DNA from: Oscillospiraceae bacterium
Lineage (GTDB): Bacteria > Bacillota > Clostridia > Oscillospirales > Ruminococcaceae
Assembly: GCA_019413245.1 (NCBI GenBank)
Contig: DXNX01000026.1
Span: 1 to 22,028, forward strand
DNA: 22,028 nt
Direction: 5' to 3'
Shown here: positions 7,026 through 15,061 of the stretch, piece by piece
Numbering within the stretch: the first letter of the stretch is position 1
How the letters are laid out: every line of letters starts with the position of its first letter
Made by a program: the position numbers and the translations under genes
The notes under the pieces: model-generated
The model's database searches: none
What the model saw: the letters and a program-made list of their open reading frames with translations, nothing else
Told to the model about the DNA's origin: nothing

Positions 7026-7484
7026 ATGGACCATATTGACCGCAAAATCATCGATATTTTGCAGCGGGACGCCCGCGCACCCCTGAAACAGATCGCCGAC
7101 CAGGTGTTTCTGTCCTCCCCTGCCGTGTCTGCCCGCATTGCCCGGCTGGAAAAAGATGGCTGTCTGACCGGATACCAGGCCCAGGTGGACGCAGTGAAGA
7201 TGGGGTATCTGGTCAAAGCCTTCATCAATCTGGATATGGCCCCCCAGCGCAAGCCGGAATTTTACCCCTACATCCAGGCCTGCCCCCAGGTGGTGGAATG
7301 CTGCTGCGTGACCGGGGATTACAGCATGCTGATTGAAGTGCTGTTCGCTACCACCCAGGAGCTGGACGCCTTCATCAACCAGCTGCAGCAGTACGGGCGC
7401 ACCCGCACCCAGATCGTATTCTCCACCCCGGTGGAACATCGGGGCGTGCCGGTCAGCCGCCCGGAAGAGGAAAAAACGCAATAA
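7026..7484 (+). CDS. Lrp/AsnC-family transcriptional regulator
   Basis: A 152-residue feast/famine-type regulator. The N-terminus begins DHIDRKIIDILQRDAR and contains the AsnC helix-turn-helix (about 16-60, with SSPAVSARIARLEKDG). The C-terminal part (about 65-145) matches the ligand-binding RAM domain, with the CPQVVECCCVTGDYSMLI stretch typical of effector-binding strands. Such proteins sense amino acids or related small molecules as octamers. The target genes cannot be named from sequence. The ATG follows GGGAGG (7011-7016) at 9 nt. It has its own promoter and a terminator directly after the stop, so it is monocistronic. Confidence 0.92.
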   Translation: MDHIDRKIIDILQRDARAPLKQIADQVFLSSPAVSARIARLEKDGCLTGYQAQVDAVKMGYLVKAFINLDMAPQRKPEFYPYIQACPQVVECCCVTGDYSMLIEVLFATTQELDAFINQLQQYGRTRTQIVFSTPVEHRGVPVSRPEEEKTQ

Positions 7485-7491
7485 AAAAGAC

Positions 7492-7531
7492 AAGGCCCTC
7501 TGCTAGCCAACGGCAGAGGGCTTTTTCCTTT
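7492..7531. terminator. Bidirectional terminator between Lrp-type gene and ECF operon
   Basis: GCCCTCTGC (7495-7503) pairs with GCAGAGGGC (7513-7521), followed by TTTTTCCTTTT on the plus strand. The minus strand has a T-rich tail from the A-run at 7481-7490. It ends both convergent units. Confidence 0.9.
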
Positions 7532-7533
7532 TG

Positions 7534-8274
7534 TCAGGGGAGGGCATCCACTTCCGCGGCAGTCAGCGGGCCCAGGTTGATGTCATTCTCGTACTTTTCC
7601 CCATGGGGATACATCAGGTCAACTCTGTAATAGGCAATGTCCAGGCCGGCCGCATCAAAGGCAGCTTTGGCATTTTTGAGCAGGGCGTTGGCGTCAGCTT
7701 CAGTGGGCAGGCGGTCGTTATAGATCAGGTAAACCCGTACGGTCAGAGGCGGCAGATTTCCGGGGTCGTAAGCCATATCCAGCGTGAAGCCCCAATCCTC
7801 CGGCGCGCCCTCCCCATCTTTGCCAGGCAGTACATCCAACAAGTTCGGGTTCATACCGGCGTTTTGCAGCGCCGTGGTCATGTCCTGCCGGGCGGCTTCG
7901 ATGATGCGCACCCGGGTGTTGTTCAGACCCGTCACATCCTCCTCATAGGTAGTGCTGCGCACCACACCCCAGGAAAGATACACGTCAAAGCTGGTGTCCT
8001 GGCTGGTCATGGACTGCACCCGTACCCGGTAGCGGTATCCCATCTCGTTATAGGCATAGACAGCGGTAAAATTGTTGCCGGGCCACTGTTCGTCGGCGTA
8101 GTCCATGGCGTGGTGCCGGGCCCAGGCCAGGCTGACAGGGTCCCCCAGCACATAACCGGCCACAAACAAAATCAGCAGCACGATGAGGATACCGCCCGCC
8201 AGGGCTGCGGCACGGCGGCCTTTGGTGCGGGGATGTTCAGGGGTCCTGACGGATGTCTTCTTCCAATGCGTCAT
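7534..8274 (-). CDS. Membrane-anchored protein, YfjL-like, third gene of ECF operon
   Basis: A 246-residue protein with a basic N-terminus, one membrane segment (about 24-45) and an extracytoplasmic remainder. After the membrane segment comes GDPVSLAWARHHAMDYADEQW. This GDPVS-then-amphipathic-helix pattern resembles the YfjL-like proteins of Firmicutes, which I recognise only tentatively. The ATG at 8272-8274 has AGGAAG about 8 nt upstream and lies inside the anti-sigma gene, so the two overlap by 38 nt in different frames. This implies translational coupling. Its biochemical role is unknown. As part of a sigma/anti-sigma operon it may be a signal receptor or accessory to the anti-sigma factor, or an output lipoprotein-like factor. 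It has no cysteine lipobox. Confidence 0.8.
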   Translation of the reverse strand: MTHWKKTSVRTPEHPRTKGRRAAALAGGILIVLLILFVAGYVLGDPVSLAWARHHAMDYADEQWPGNNFTAVYAYNEMGYRYRVRVQSMTSQDTSFDVYLSWGVVRSTTYEEDVTGLNNTRVRIIEAARQDMTTALQNAGMNPNLLDVLPGKDGEGAPEDWGFTLDMAYDPGNLPPLTVRVYLIYNDRLPTEADANALLKNAKAAFDAAGLDIAYYRVDLMYPHGEKYENDINLGPLTAAEVDALP

Positions 8275-8833
8275 GTGGGTCTTCCTTTCTCAGTGCATAG
8301 CGGAACAGGGCGGCGGCCAAGGTACCCAGGGCACACAGGGCTCCAAACAAAAGGCCGTACAGAATGCTCAGGCCCAGGATGGCAAAAAAGTTGTACCAAT
8401 CGCCCTCAGCAAGGCGGCCTAACAGATAGTGGGCATTGGGACACATGGTCACAGCCGTGATCAGTCCCCAGACCAGCAGCGGCAGCCATCGCGCCCGCCG
8501 GGGCGAAAGCCACTGCACCGCAGCCCCCAGGACCGGCAGCAGCAGGATATTGTACCCCGCCTGCCCGGTGTTGGCCAGAACCATGCCCAGGATCAGCCCT
8601 GCGGCGGTCATGGCCCCCTGCCAGGCGTACAGGCGGCGGCGAATGCGCCCCAGCACCTGTTCCCGGTGCAAGGGCGGCGGCGGGGCTTCCTCTCCCCAGA
8701 GTTCACGGCAGGCCTCGCAGTGGGCCACATGTTCCTCCACCGCCCGGCAGGATGCCTCGCTGGCCACGCCGTCCCGCACCAAAGGCAGCAGGTCGCGGCA
8801 GATATCACAGGGCAGGTCATGTTCGTGGGTCAC
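8237..8833 (-). CDS. Zinc-finger transmembrane anti-sigma factor
   Basis: A 198-residue protein. The N-terminal 45 residues form a zf-HC2/ZAS-type domain with CDIC (C9, C12) and the diagnostic H35-x3-C39-x2-C42. The rest is hydrophobic, with about four to five predicted membrane segments (from about residue 70 on) and a short charged tail. ZAS proteins hold their ECF sigma factor inactive at the membrane until a signal arrives. The ATG overlaps the sigma factor's TGA (ATGA), which supports equal synthesis of the pair. It is unusual in having several membrane segments rather than one, so the signal may be sensed within the membrane (inference). Confidence 0.88.
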   Translation of the reverse strand: MTHEHDLPCDICRDLLPLVRDGVASEASCRAVEEHVAHCEACRELWGEEAPPPPLHREQVLGRIRRRLYAWQGAMTAAGLILGMVLANTGQAGYNILLLPVLGAAVQWLSPRRARWLPLLVWGLITAVTMCPNAHYLLGRLAEGDWYNFFAILGLSILYGLLFGALCALGTLAAALFRYALRKEDPHDALEEDIRQDP

Positions 8834-9318
8834 AGCAACCCCTCCTTTCGCAAAGTTTCCTTGAGCCAGTGGCGGGCCCGGCAGTCGATGACCCGGGCCG
8901 ACCCCGGGCTGATGCCCAGTTCCGCGGCGATGCGGTCGTAGGGGATGCCCTGCACCCGCAGCGCCACCACCCGCCGGGTACGCTCGTCCTTCTGTTCCAG
9001 CAGCGCCCGGATGCGCGCCAGCAGTTCCCGCTGCACGGCGGTATCGGGCAGGGTGTCCTCCACATACAACCCCAGCAGGTCATCATAACAGACGGTGGGA
9101 CGCTGCCGGCGCAGGTCCTGCAGCCACAGATGCCGGGCAATGCCGAACAGCCAGGTCTTTTCCCCCGAGCGGGCCTCAAACCGGTCGATGCTCTGCAAAG
9201 CCTGCAGGAAGGTTTCGCTGAGCAGGTCCTCCGCCCGGACCGGGTCATGGGTCAGGCTGACCAGGTAGCGGTAGACATCGTCGCGGTAGGCGGTGTACAG
9301 TTCTTCCATCATCTTCAC
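8830..9318 (-). CDS. ECF-type RNA polymerase sigma factor
   Basis: A 162-residue group IV sigma factor. Region 2 (about 5-75) includes DDVYRYLVSLTHDPVRAEDLLSETF and the -10 recognition part ARSGEKTWLFGIARHLWLQDLR. Region 4 (about 105-155) has the helix-turn-helix DRIAAELGISPGSARVI. There is no sigma-1.1 or region 3 domain. The start is placed at GTG 9316-9318, 12 nt after AAGGAGG (complement of 9331-9337). ATGs two and three codons later (9310-9312, 9307-9309) are possible but farther from that site. It heads an operon with its anti-sigma factor and a membrane-anchored protein, all overlapping. A candidate self-recognised promoter is at 9351-9382. Confidence 0.92.
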   Translation of the reverse strand: MKMMEELYTAYRDDVYRYLVSLTHDPVRAEDLLSETFLQALQSIDRFEARSGEKTWLFGIARHLWLQDLRRQRPTVCYDDLLGLYVEDTLPDTAVQRELLARIRALLEQKDERTRRVVALRVQGIPYDRIAAELGISPGSARVIDCRARHWLKETLRKEGLL

Positions 9319-9350
9319 GGCGGTGTCTGACCTCCTTTCCCGCTCTTTGT

Positions 9351-9382
9351 CTATATGTCCCTTTCAGAACCTTTGTGTTACA
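9351..9382 (-). promoter_or_regulatory. Candidate autoregulated ECF promoter
   Basis: On the minus strand a TGTAAC element (complement of 9377-9382) is followed 18 bp later by ACATATAG (complement of 9351-9358), just upstream of the sigma gene's ribosome site. TGTAAC-type -35 elements occur upstream of some clostridial ECF operons. No good SigA promoter is seen here. This is a tentative call. Confidence 0.35.
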
Positions 9383-9389
9383 GAATCCG

Positions 9390-9430
9390 GCAAAAAAAGT
9401 GCCGGACCCATCCAAAAAGGCAGGTCCGGC
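9390..9430 (-). terminator. Terminator of the glycan-locus membrane operon
   Basis: On the minus strand GCCGGACC (complement of 9423-9430) pairs with GGTCCGGC (complement of 9401-9408). A T-run (complement of 9392-9398) follows. It lies 17 nt after the stop of the 218-residue gene and separates that operon from the ECF operon. Confidence 0.9.
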
Positions 9431-9446
9431 CAAAACGGTTTGCAAT

Positions 9447-10103
9447 TTATACGCCGCGCACGATCTGGCGCAGCAGGGACAGAAAAGCCGCTGCCACCGC
9501 GGGTGCGAACAGCAGCAGAAGCCACTGCCCGCCATCGGGCACCAAACGCCAGTACCAGGCCACCGGCGGATTGAGTTCCACCCCGGTCAGGCGGGTGGGC
9601 ACACCGCCCACGCTGTCGGGGTCGATGCGCAGCCCGGAAACGGTAACACCGCCCAGGTCAAACACATAGCTGCCGTCCTCATCCTGCCAGGCATAGACTT
9701 TCTGAGTTTCGCTGTAATCGGTCTGGCCCGGTTTGAGGTAATACAGCGTTACGCTGCCCGGAGGCAGCAGCTGTTCCACCTGCAGGCGCACCGTTTCCAC
9801 ATAGGCGTCCCCGGTCCAAAGAATGTGGGGATCGTTATCGGTGGACAGATACCAGTCTCCACGGTCATCCGGGGCGGTGCTCCATGGGTCTTCGTCATAG
9901 TTGCGGAAGCTCTCATACGTCAGGTCCGCAGGCGTCAGGGTCTGCTGCCGCATGGTGCCATCCATCTTGTGGCGCAGCATCAGGGCGCTGCCAAGAAGCG
10001 CATACACCAGCCACAGCATGACAGCCAGGGTATAACACAGGCCCAGCAGGCGGCGGGGCTGGAACACCAGCGTCCACCGGTCAGGAGCAGAGTTGCGTTT
10101 CAT
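9447..10103 (-). CDS. Membrane protein of unknown function, coupled to the large glycan-locus protein
   Basis: A 218-residue protein I do not recognise. It has a membrane segment at about 20-44, an extracytoplasmic central domain (about 45-185) rich in Asp, Tyr and Trp with many beta-type stretches, and a second membrane segment near the C-terminus (about 193-212) followed by a short basic tail. Both termini are therefore predicted inside. The Tyr/Trp/Asp-rich exterior could bind carbohydrate, but no fold is assigned. Its ATG overlaps the stop of the 675-residue upstream gene in ATGA, so they are translationally coupled and probably act together. A terminator follows 17 nt after its stop, making it the last gene of the unit. 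Confidence 0.75.
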   Translation of the reverse strand: MKRNSAPDRWTLVFQPRRLLGLCYTLAVMLWLVYALLGSALMLRHKMDGTMRQQTLTPADLTYESFRNYDEDPWSTAPDDRGDWYLSTDNDPHILWTGDAYVETVRLQVEQLLPPGSVTLYYLKPGQTDYSETQKVYAWQDEDGSYVFDLGGVTVSGLRIDPDSVGGVPTRLTGVELNPPVAWYWRLVPDGGQWLLLLFAPAVAAAFLSLLRQIVRGV

Positions 10104-12127
10104 TGCATCACCCCGCTTTCTGCCACGGCCACCGGCACAAAGGCATATTCGGCATCGCTGCCCATAAAGCGGTACAGGGTCGCCGGCTGTCCGGCGGTGA
10201 TACCGCCCTCAAAGCGGGCGCTGAAATCCCGTTCCAGGTAATCATCGGCCCGGTCCAGCACCAGGTAATCGCAGTTCTTTTCTTCCATATAGGCTTCCAG
10301 AGAGTTGACCGAGCAGACGGCTTCATGCTCGTACAAATCCCAGTTCAGGCTTTCCACCAGGTTCATGAAATCGGAGTCCCAGCGGTTGGAGTAATCGCCG
10401 TCACCCCACCAGACGCCGCCGTAGCCATTGACCACCTTGGCGGTGAGCTCGTATTTGTAGTAGTACCAGCGGGTGGCGTCGTCGCCCTGGCTGATAACCA
10501 GGACCCGGTCCCCCCAGTCCAGGACTTCATTCATGACGGAAGCCCGTTCCTTTACATCGGTACGGATGGAATAGACGCTGTCCGCTCGGGTCCAGAACCC
10601 GGCAGTGGGCACGCCGCGCCAGGCAAAGACGCCCAGCACACCGGCGGTTCCCAGAGCCAGCACGGCCGCACCCACGCGGCGGGGCCAGGCTTTCACCGGC
10701 GCAACACTGGCGGCCTGTCCCAGCAGGCAGAAGGACACCAGCACCCATCCCTGCAGATAGGGTCCCAGGTAGCGCTCATAATCCTTGAGGGCACTGCCTT
10801 CGGCCTCAGAGAAGTTGTAGAAATACAGAATCAGGTGGAACACATACAGGGCCGCGAAGCAGAAAGCCATGGCCAGGAAGGAGGCAATGACCCGGCGGCG
10901 GGCCGGACCCTTGGATGCACTGACGGCGGCGGCTGCCGTGATGACCAGCACCAAGGCTACCACCATGACCGGCGCACCGATGAGGCAGACGCGGCGGGTG
11001 AAGAAGGCCTCTCCCATGGCTTGCATGATCTGGGCAAAGCGGGGTTCCCGCCCGATGCCCAGCAGCTGCCGGATGCCGCCTGTCAGAACAGCGCCATAGC
11101 CCATCTGACTGCTGCCCACGGTGGCAGCGCCGGAAGAGGGTGCCACTGTGGCGGTATAGCGGCTCCAGCTGAGGAACACCGCCAACACCGGAACGGCCAG
11201 CACCACGGTGCGAATGAATCGGCCTCCCACCTGCCGTCTGTGGGAGATGGAGGTCTCATAGGGCGTACCGAACAGCTGGTCGATGCCGATTACAAAAACA
11301 GCAATCAGGCCATAGGCCATGCCGATGTCCTTAGTCATGGCCAGCATGGCCAGCGGCAGCGCCGTGGCATAAAAGCAGCTGCGGCGCCCGCCCCCGGCAT
11401 AGTACAGGCACAGGCTGCCACCGAACAACGCGGCCAGCGGCAGGTCCGCCATAGCGTTCTGATACACCGTGCTGGCGGTGCCGATGGAAGCCGTGCTGAA
11501 AAAGAAGGGCAGCACCGCCCCCACGGCAAAGACCAGCACGCCCTGCGCCCAGCGGGCACGGGGCAGCACAGTGGCCGGAGCCAGGGCGGCCAGGGCCAGG
11601 ATGTCGATAGCGGCCAGGCACTGCCATTCGGAGAACTGGCCCGGCGTGCGCTGGAACAGGTAGGAAAGCAAACTGGTGGCCGGGTAGGTAAAGGAGGCGG
11701 TCAGGTTGACCGGGTCCGCCACATACAGGGCAGAACGCTCGGCCACCATCTTGGGAGCCAGGCCCCAGGCGGTGAATTCATCCCACTGGGTGAACATGGG
11801 CTGCAAGATCCCGAACAACACCCAAAGGAAGGCGGCGCCGCCCAGGAACAACCAGAAACCGGCGCTGCCCATGGCGTCCCGGATGGCCCGGGCACCGGCA
11901 CGGACGCCGCAGTACACACCGCCCGCCAGCAAAATGGCGATGACGGCAAACAGGCCCACATGCAGCATACCGGGCAAAGCCGAGATATACAGCACCACCA
12001 CCGCACCGCATAAGGTCGGCAGCGGCAGCAGGGCGGCATCATACCGCGTGCAGGCGGAAAAACAGATACAGAAAGCCCCCAGGAACGCCAGCGCGATCAG
12101 GCCGGTCAAAACGGGTATCAACGGCAT
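10100..12127 (-). CDS. Large polytopic membrane protein, GT-C glycosyltransferase-like
   Basis: A 675-residue protein with about 12 hydrophobic segments up to residue ~540, then a soluble C-terminal domain (~540-675). The first large loop holds TQWDEFTAWG (W115, D116, E117), an acidic motif placed as in polyprenyl-phosphate-dependent GT-C enzymes (PMT/ArnT-type). This supports, but does not prove, a glycosyltransferase acting outside the membrane on a lipid-linked sugar. The start is the ATG at 12125-12127, 8 nt after AAGGA (complement of 12136-12140). The frame stays open upstream to 12517, but that stretch lies within the neighbouring gene and reads as out-of-frame sequence. It is 50 nt downstream of the DUF2142 gene and coupled by ATGA to the next gene. 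Confidence 0.82.
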   Translation of the reverse strand: MPLIPVLTGLIALAFLGAFCICFSACTRYDAALLPLPTLCGAVVVLYISALPGMLHVGLFAVIAILLAGGVYCGVRAGARAIRDAMGSAGFWLFLGGAAFLWVLFGILQPMFTQWDEFTAWGLAPKMVAERSALYVADPVNLTASFTYPATSLLSYLFQRTPGQFSEWQCLAAIDILALAALAPATVLPRARWAQGVLVFAVGAVLPFFFSTASIGTASTVYQNAMADLPLAALFGGSLCLYYAGGGRRSCFYATALPLAMLAMTKDIGMAYGLIAVFVIGIDQLFGTPYETSISHRRQVGGRFIRTVVLAVPVLAVFLSWSRYTATVAPSSGAATVGSSQMGYGAVLTGGIRQLLGIGREPRFAQIMQAMGEAFFTRRVCLIGAPVMVVALVLVITAAAAVSASKGPARRRVIASFLAMAFCFAALYVFHLILYFYNFSEAEGSALKDYERYLGPYLQGWVLVSFCLLGQAASVAPVKAWPRRVGAAVLALGTAGVLGVFAWRGVPTAGFWTRADSVYSIRTDVKERASVMNEVLDWGDRVLVISQGDDATRWYYYKYELTAKVVNGYGGVWWGDGDYSNRWDSDFMNLVESLNWDLYEHEAVCSVNSLEAYMEEKNCDYLVLDRADDYLERDFSARFEGGITAGQPATLYRFMGSDAEYAFVPVAVAESGVMQ

Positions 12128-12177
12128 AGGGCAAGTCCTTTCTTCGTGAAAAGCAACCGTGGCACGGTGCCTTTCCC

Positions 12178-13845
12178 TTACAGCTGGATGGTGTAAAACG
12201 GCCCCACATAGTAATGCTGGAACAGCAGAACTGCCCCGAACAGGGCATGAGCGGCAAACAGCGGCACAGCCAGGCGCTCGGCCCGTTCTGTGGACGCCGC
12301 CGGGACCAGCACGCGGCGCAGCACGGGGGCGGCCAGCAGGGTCAGAACCAGGAACACCGGCAGGAAGTACCGGGCCTGCAGGCCCACCACGCGGACCATG
12401 GCCACCGGCGTGTAGGTGATATACATGGCGGCAATGGCGCCCAAAGCATAGACCACCGCAAACACACCCAGGCCGGCGCAGCGGCGGCGGCCCAGTGTCG
12501 GCGTCTGCGGGGCACACAGCAATGCGGCAGCCAGCAGCATGACCGGTCCCAGCAGGTTCAGTGCCTGAACAGGCATATCCTTCCAGCCGAACAGGCCCAG
12601 CTGCCCGATGAAGAATTCATTCTCGCACAAAGTCCCCCAGAAGGTAGCCACGCTGCGCAGCGGGTTGGACAGCACAAACAGCAGCTGTTCCATGCCGCTG
12701 ACAGCCTCTCCCCCCTGTCGGGCAATGACAGGATAATGGTACCGCAGCACACGGCCGTAGGTCTCAGTGGCCATGGTCACAGCCAGACTGCCTGCCAACG
12801 CCCCCAGGGCCCAGTGCCAGCGGCAGCCTTTGGCACGCCAGGCCCGCAGCGGCACCAGCAGGAACAGGACCACCCACAACAGGTTCAGGTATGGTTTGGC
12901 CACGCTGACAAACAGACAGGCCGCCAGATACAGCCCTGCCGTTTTTGTGGTCCATTCGTCCCGCAGCAGCAGAGAAATCATCAGGTAGTAGCAGGCCAGC
13001 AGAGTGGCATCATAGCTCAGCGAGCCGCCCATGAACAAAGACAGCGGCAGCAGCATGACGCCCAGCAGCGCCGGGCGGTATTTCTGCGCCTGCCGCAACG
13101 CCAGCCAGCAGATAGCCGTGTACGCCAGCAGGTTGCCCAGGCGGCCGCCGTACAGACAGCCCAGCGCACCGAATCCCAGCAGCCGTGCCACTGCCATACC
13201 GATGGCACCCGGTACAAAGGGCAAGATCAGGAAGCTCACCGGTTCATGCACCGGTTCTTCTGCCGGGGTATCTTTCGTGGCAAAATACTGTGCAAAGCTG
13301 TCGGTAATGCTCTCGATGGCACCGTCACTGCCGTACTGTTTGAGGGCATAGCCGGCGGTATCGTAAGGCTTTTCCTCCCCGGTATCGGGGTCGGTTCCCA
13401 CCCCCACCGAGGTGTGGGCATTCACCCATCCGCCGGGGAATGCCTCCACGAGGGCGGCCACGTCATCCGGGTAGGTACGGTCATAGTCAAAATCGAACCG
13501 GCCCATAGAGATGGCATAGGTGCGCAGATAGTGGTCGGTTTCGTCCGGCGTCTGCAACGGCGGATTGGCAAAGCAGAACAGCGCCCCGCACAGCAGCAGG
13601 CAGACGGCGCCTTTGGCAGGCAAGGTGCGCAGGCGCCGCAGTCCCGCAGCAGCCAGCACCACCAGCAGGCACAGGGCCACACAGCCCAGGGTGGGCACCA
13701 GCGGAGAGACCCGGCTGTCCAGGTAGAAAAACACCCGCCAGTAGTATGCCCACAACACACCAACGACAACCGCCGCAGCGGCCGCCAGCCCCCAGCGGAA
13801 AGCCGGATGGGAGAGCGGGCTTTTATTCTTGTTCGGTTCCTTCAT
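12178..13845 (-). CDS. DUF2142 family membrane protein
   Basis: A 555-residue polytopic protein with about 11-12 membrane segments. Soon after the second pair of segments it has NPPLQTPDETDHYLRTYAIS (P100-D101-E102, H105), the hallmark PDE..H segment of DUF2142. That family is found in cell-surface polysaccharide and teichoic-acid-type loci and is thought to resemble GT-C glycosyltransferases. A long extracytoplasmic loop (about 115-200) follows. The start is ATG 13843-13845, with AGGAG (complement of 13856-13860) 10 nt upstream. A TTG one codon earlier is at 7 nt and cannot be excluded. It is the first of three same-strand membrane genes and lies downstream of the LegB-like gene. Confidence 0.87.
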   Translation of the reverse strand: MKEPNKNKSPLSHPAFRWGLAAAAAVVVGVLWAYYWRVFFYLDSRVSPLVPTLGCVALCLLVVLAAAGLRRLRTLPAKGAVCLLLCGALFCFANPPLQTPDETDHYLRTYAISMGRFDFDYDRTYPDDVAALVEAFPGGWVNAHTSVGVGTDPDTGEEKPYDTAGYALKQYGSDGAIESITDSFAQYFATKDTPAEEPVHEPVSFLILPFVPGAIGMAVARLLGFGALGCLYGGRLGNLLAYTAICWLALRQAQKYRPALLGVMLLPLSLFMGGSLSYDATLLACYYLMISLLLRDEWTTKTAGLYLAACLFVSVAKPYLNLLWVVLFLLVPLRAWRAKGCRWHWALGALAGSLAVTMATETYGRVLRYHYPVIARQGGEAVSGMEQLLFVLSNPLRSVATFWGTLCENEFFIGQLGLFGWKDMPVQALNLLGPVMLLAAALLCAPQTPTLGRRRCAGLGVFAVVYALGAIAAMYITYTPVAMVRVVGLQARYFLPVFLVLTLLAAPVLRRVLVPAASTERAERLAVPLFAAHALFGAVLLFQHYYVGPFYTIQL

Positions 13846-13949
13846 CAAGCGGAAACTCCTACTATATAAAATCGGGCCGCCGGAAGCGGCTGCAGCGGAC
13901 CGGCAGACATGCCGTGCCCCAGGCTCCGACGGCCCCTGTGGGCGGACAA
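13846..13949 (-). other. Spacer between LegB-like and DUF2142 genes
   Basis: A 104-bp gap. It contains a GCCGC/GCGGC hairpin (13876-13890) followed in minus-strand direction by CCGATTTTATATAG, and a looser GCCGT/ACGGC pairing around 13914-13937. The hairpin could be a weak terminator, and TTTATATAG could act as a -10, but I see no matching -35. Whether the two genes share a transcript is open. Confidence 0.4.
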
Positions 13950-14933
13950 TTACAGAATATACTGTCCGATTTTATACGAATCAAGATGGCCGCGCAGGAA
14001 CTCGATGGTTTCGGCCAGACCCTGTTCAAAGGTGTACTTGGGTGCCCAGCCGGTCAGCTGGCGCAGCTGGGTGGAATCGCCCAGCAGACGGTTGACTTCG
14101 CTCTTTTCGGGGCGCAGGCGCTCGGCTTCGCAGACGATCTTGGCGTTGGGGTTGATCTGGGCAATCAGTTCGTTGGCCAGATCCCCGATGGAGTGCTCCA
14201 CACCGGTGGCGATGTTCAGTTCCCGGCCGATGGCGGCGTCACAGTCCGCAATGGCCATGAAGCCGGCGGCGGTATCCTTGACGTAGTTGAAGTCCCGGGT
14301 GGGGGTCAGGTTGCCCAGACGGATCTCGGTCTGACCGGCCAGCAGCTGGGTGATGATGGTGGGAATGATGGCACGGCCGGACTGACGCGGGCCGTAGGTG
14401 TTGAAGGGACGCACAATGGACACCGGCAGGTTGAAGCTGCGGTAGAAGCTCTCAGCCAGACGATCGGCGCCGATCTTGGTGGCAGAGTACGGGCTCTGGC
14501 CCTGGAAGGGATGCTTCTCATCGATGGGCACATACTGGGCGGTGCCGTAGACCTCGCTGGTGGAGGTGACCATGATGCGGGCGGTATCCAGCTCACGGGC
14601 AGCGTTCAGCACGTTCAGGGTACCCTTGATGTTGGTATCCACATAACTGTCCGGGCTGTGGTAGGAGAACGGAATGGCGATGAGGGCCGCCAGGTGGAAC
14701 ACCCGCTCCTGCCCGCGCATAGCAGTGCGCACGCCGTTGGGGTCCCGGATGTCCCCCATGAAGATGTCCATTTCGTTGCGGATCTCCGGCGGCAGAGTGT
14801 CGATCCAGCCCAGGCTGCCGAAGGAGTTGTACAGGCAGAAGGCACGGACCTTTTCGCCGCGCTTGACCAGTTCTTCGGCCAGATGGCTGCCGATAAAGCC
14901 GTCGGCGCCGGTAACAAGAACAGTATGAGACAT
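13950..14933 (-). CDS. legB: LegB-like NAD-dependent nucleotide-sugar 4,6-dehydratase
   Basis: A 327-residue extended-SDR enzyme. It shows TGADGFIG (residues 8-15, NAD-binding Rossmann motif), STSEVYG (124-130, with the dehydratase Thr-Ser-Glu pattern), YSATK (149-153, catalytic Tyr/Lys) and RPFNTYGPR. The segments GDIRDPNGVRTAM, LIAIPFSYHSPDSYVDTNIKG and TPTRDFNYVKDT are those I associate with LegB, which makes a 4-keto-6-deoxy-HexNAc nucleotide for legionaminic-type sugars. The usual partner aminotransferase and sialate-like synthase are not in this window, so the final sugar is unknown. The ATG at 14931-14933 follows AGGAG (complement of 14943-14947) at 9 nt. A longer in-frame reading to 15035 crosses the promoter and is rejected. 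Confidence 0.88.
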   Translation of the reverse strand: MSHTVLVTGADGFIGSHLAEELVKRGEKVRAFCLYNSFGSLGWIDTLPPEIRNEMDIFMGDIRDPNGVRTAMRGQERVFHLAALIAIPFSYHSPDSYVDTNIKGTLNVLNAARELDTARIMVTSTSEVYGTAQYVPIDEKHPFQGQSPYSATKIGADRLAESFYRSFNLPVSIVRPFNTYGPRQSGRAIIPTIITQLLAGQTEIRLGNLTPTRDFNYVKDTAAGFMAIADCDAAIGRELNIATGVEHSIGDLANELIAQINPNAKIVCEAERLRPEKSEVNRLLGDSTQLRQLTGWAPKYTFEQGLAETIEFLRGHLDSYKIGQYIL

Positions 14934-14961
14934 AGAGCAGTTCTCCTTTTTTAAGAAGGCA

Positions 14962-14978
14962 CGGGCAGCATGTGCCCG
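14962..14978 (-). promoter_or_regulatory. Hairpin in the legB-like leader
   Basis: CGGGCA (14962-14967) pairs with TGCCCG (14973-14978) around a 5-nt loop, in the 67-nt leader about 14 nt before the ribosome site. It is followed in minus direction by TGCCTTCTTAAAAAAGG, which is not a clean terminator tail. It may stabilise the mRNA 5' end. Confidence 0.4.
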
Positions 14979-15006
14979 GCACAGAGATTCCAATATATTA
15001 CAAAAT

Positions 15007-15035
15007 AGTATACCCGATTGGGCGTGTAATTTCAA
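15007..15035 (-). promoter_or_regulatory. Promoter of the legB-like gene
   Basis: The minus strand reads TTGAAA (complement of 15030-15035), a 17-bp spacer, and TATACT (complement of 15007-15012). Start near 15000, divergent from the leader promoter at 15062-15090. Confidence 0.82.
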
Positions 15036-15061
15036 CCATGGCGCCGCAAAATGCCCGCTGC

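Noticed and set aside
10103..12013. Plus-strand frame of about 636 codons opposite the GT-C-like gene
   Set aside because: His/Gln/Gly-rich shadow without membrane segments or motifs. The minus-strand product is a coherent polytopic protein.
12128..12517. N-terminal extension of the 675-residue protein by 130 codons
   Set aside because: It overlaps the DUF2142 gene in another frame, reads as Pro/Arg/Gly-rich noise, and the ATG at 12127 has a well-placed ribosome site.
12214..13869. Plus-strand frame of about 551 codons opposite the DUF2142 gene
   Set aside because: Gln/His-rich shadow; the minus strand carries the DUF2142 signature.
13876..13890. Terminator between LegB-like and DUF2142 genes
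   Set aside because: The stem is only 5 bp and the T-rich tail is separated and interrupted, so it is recorded only as a possible weak element.
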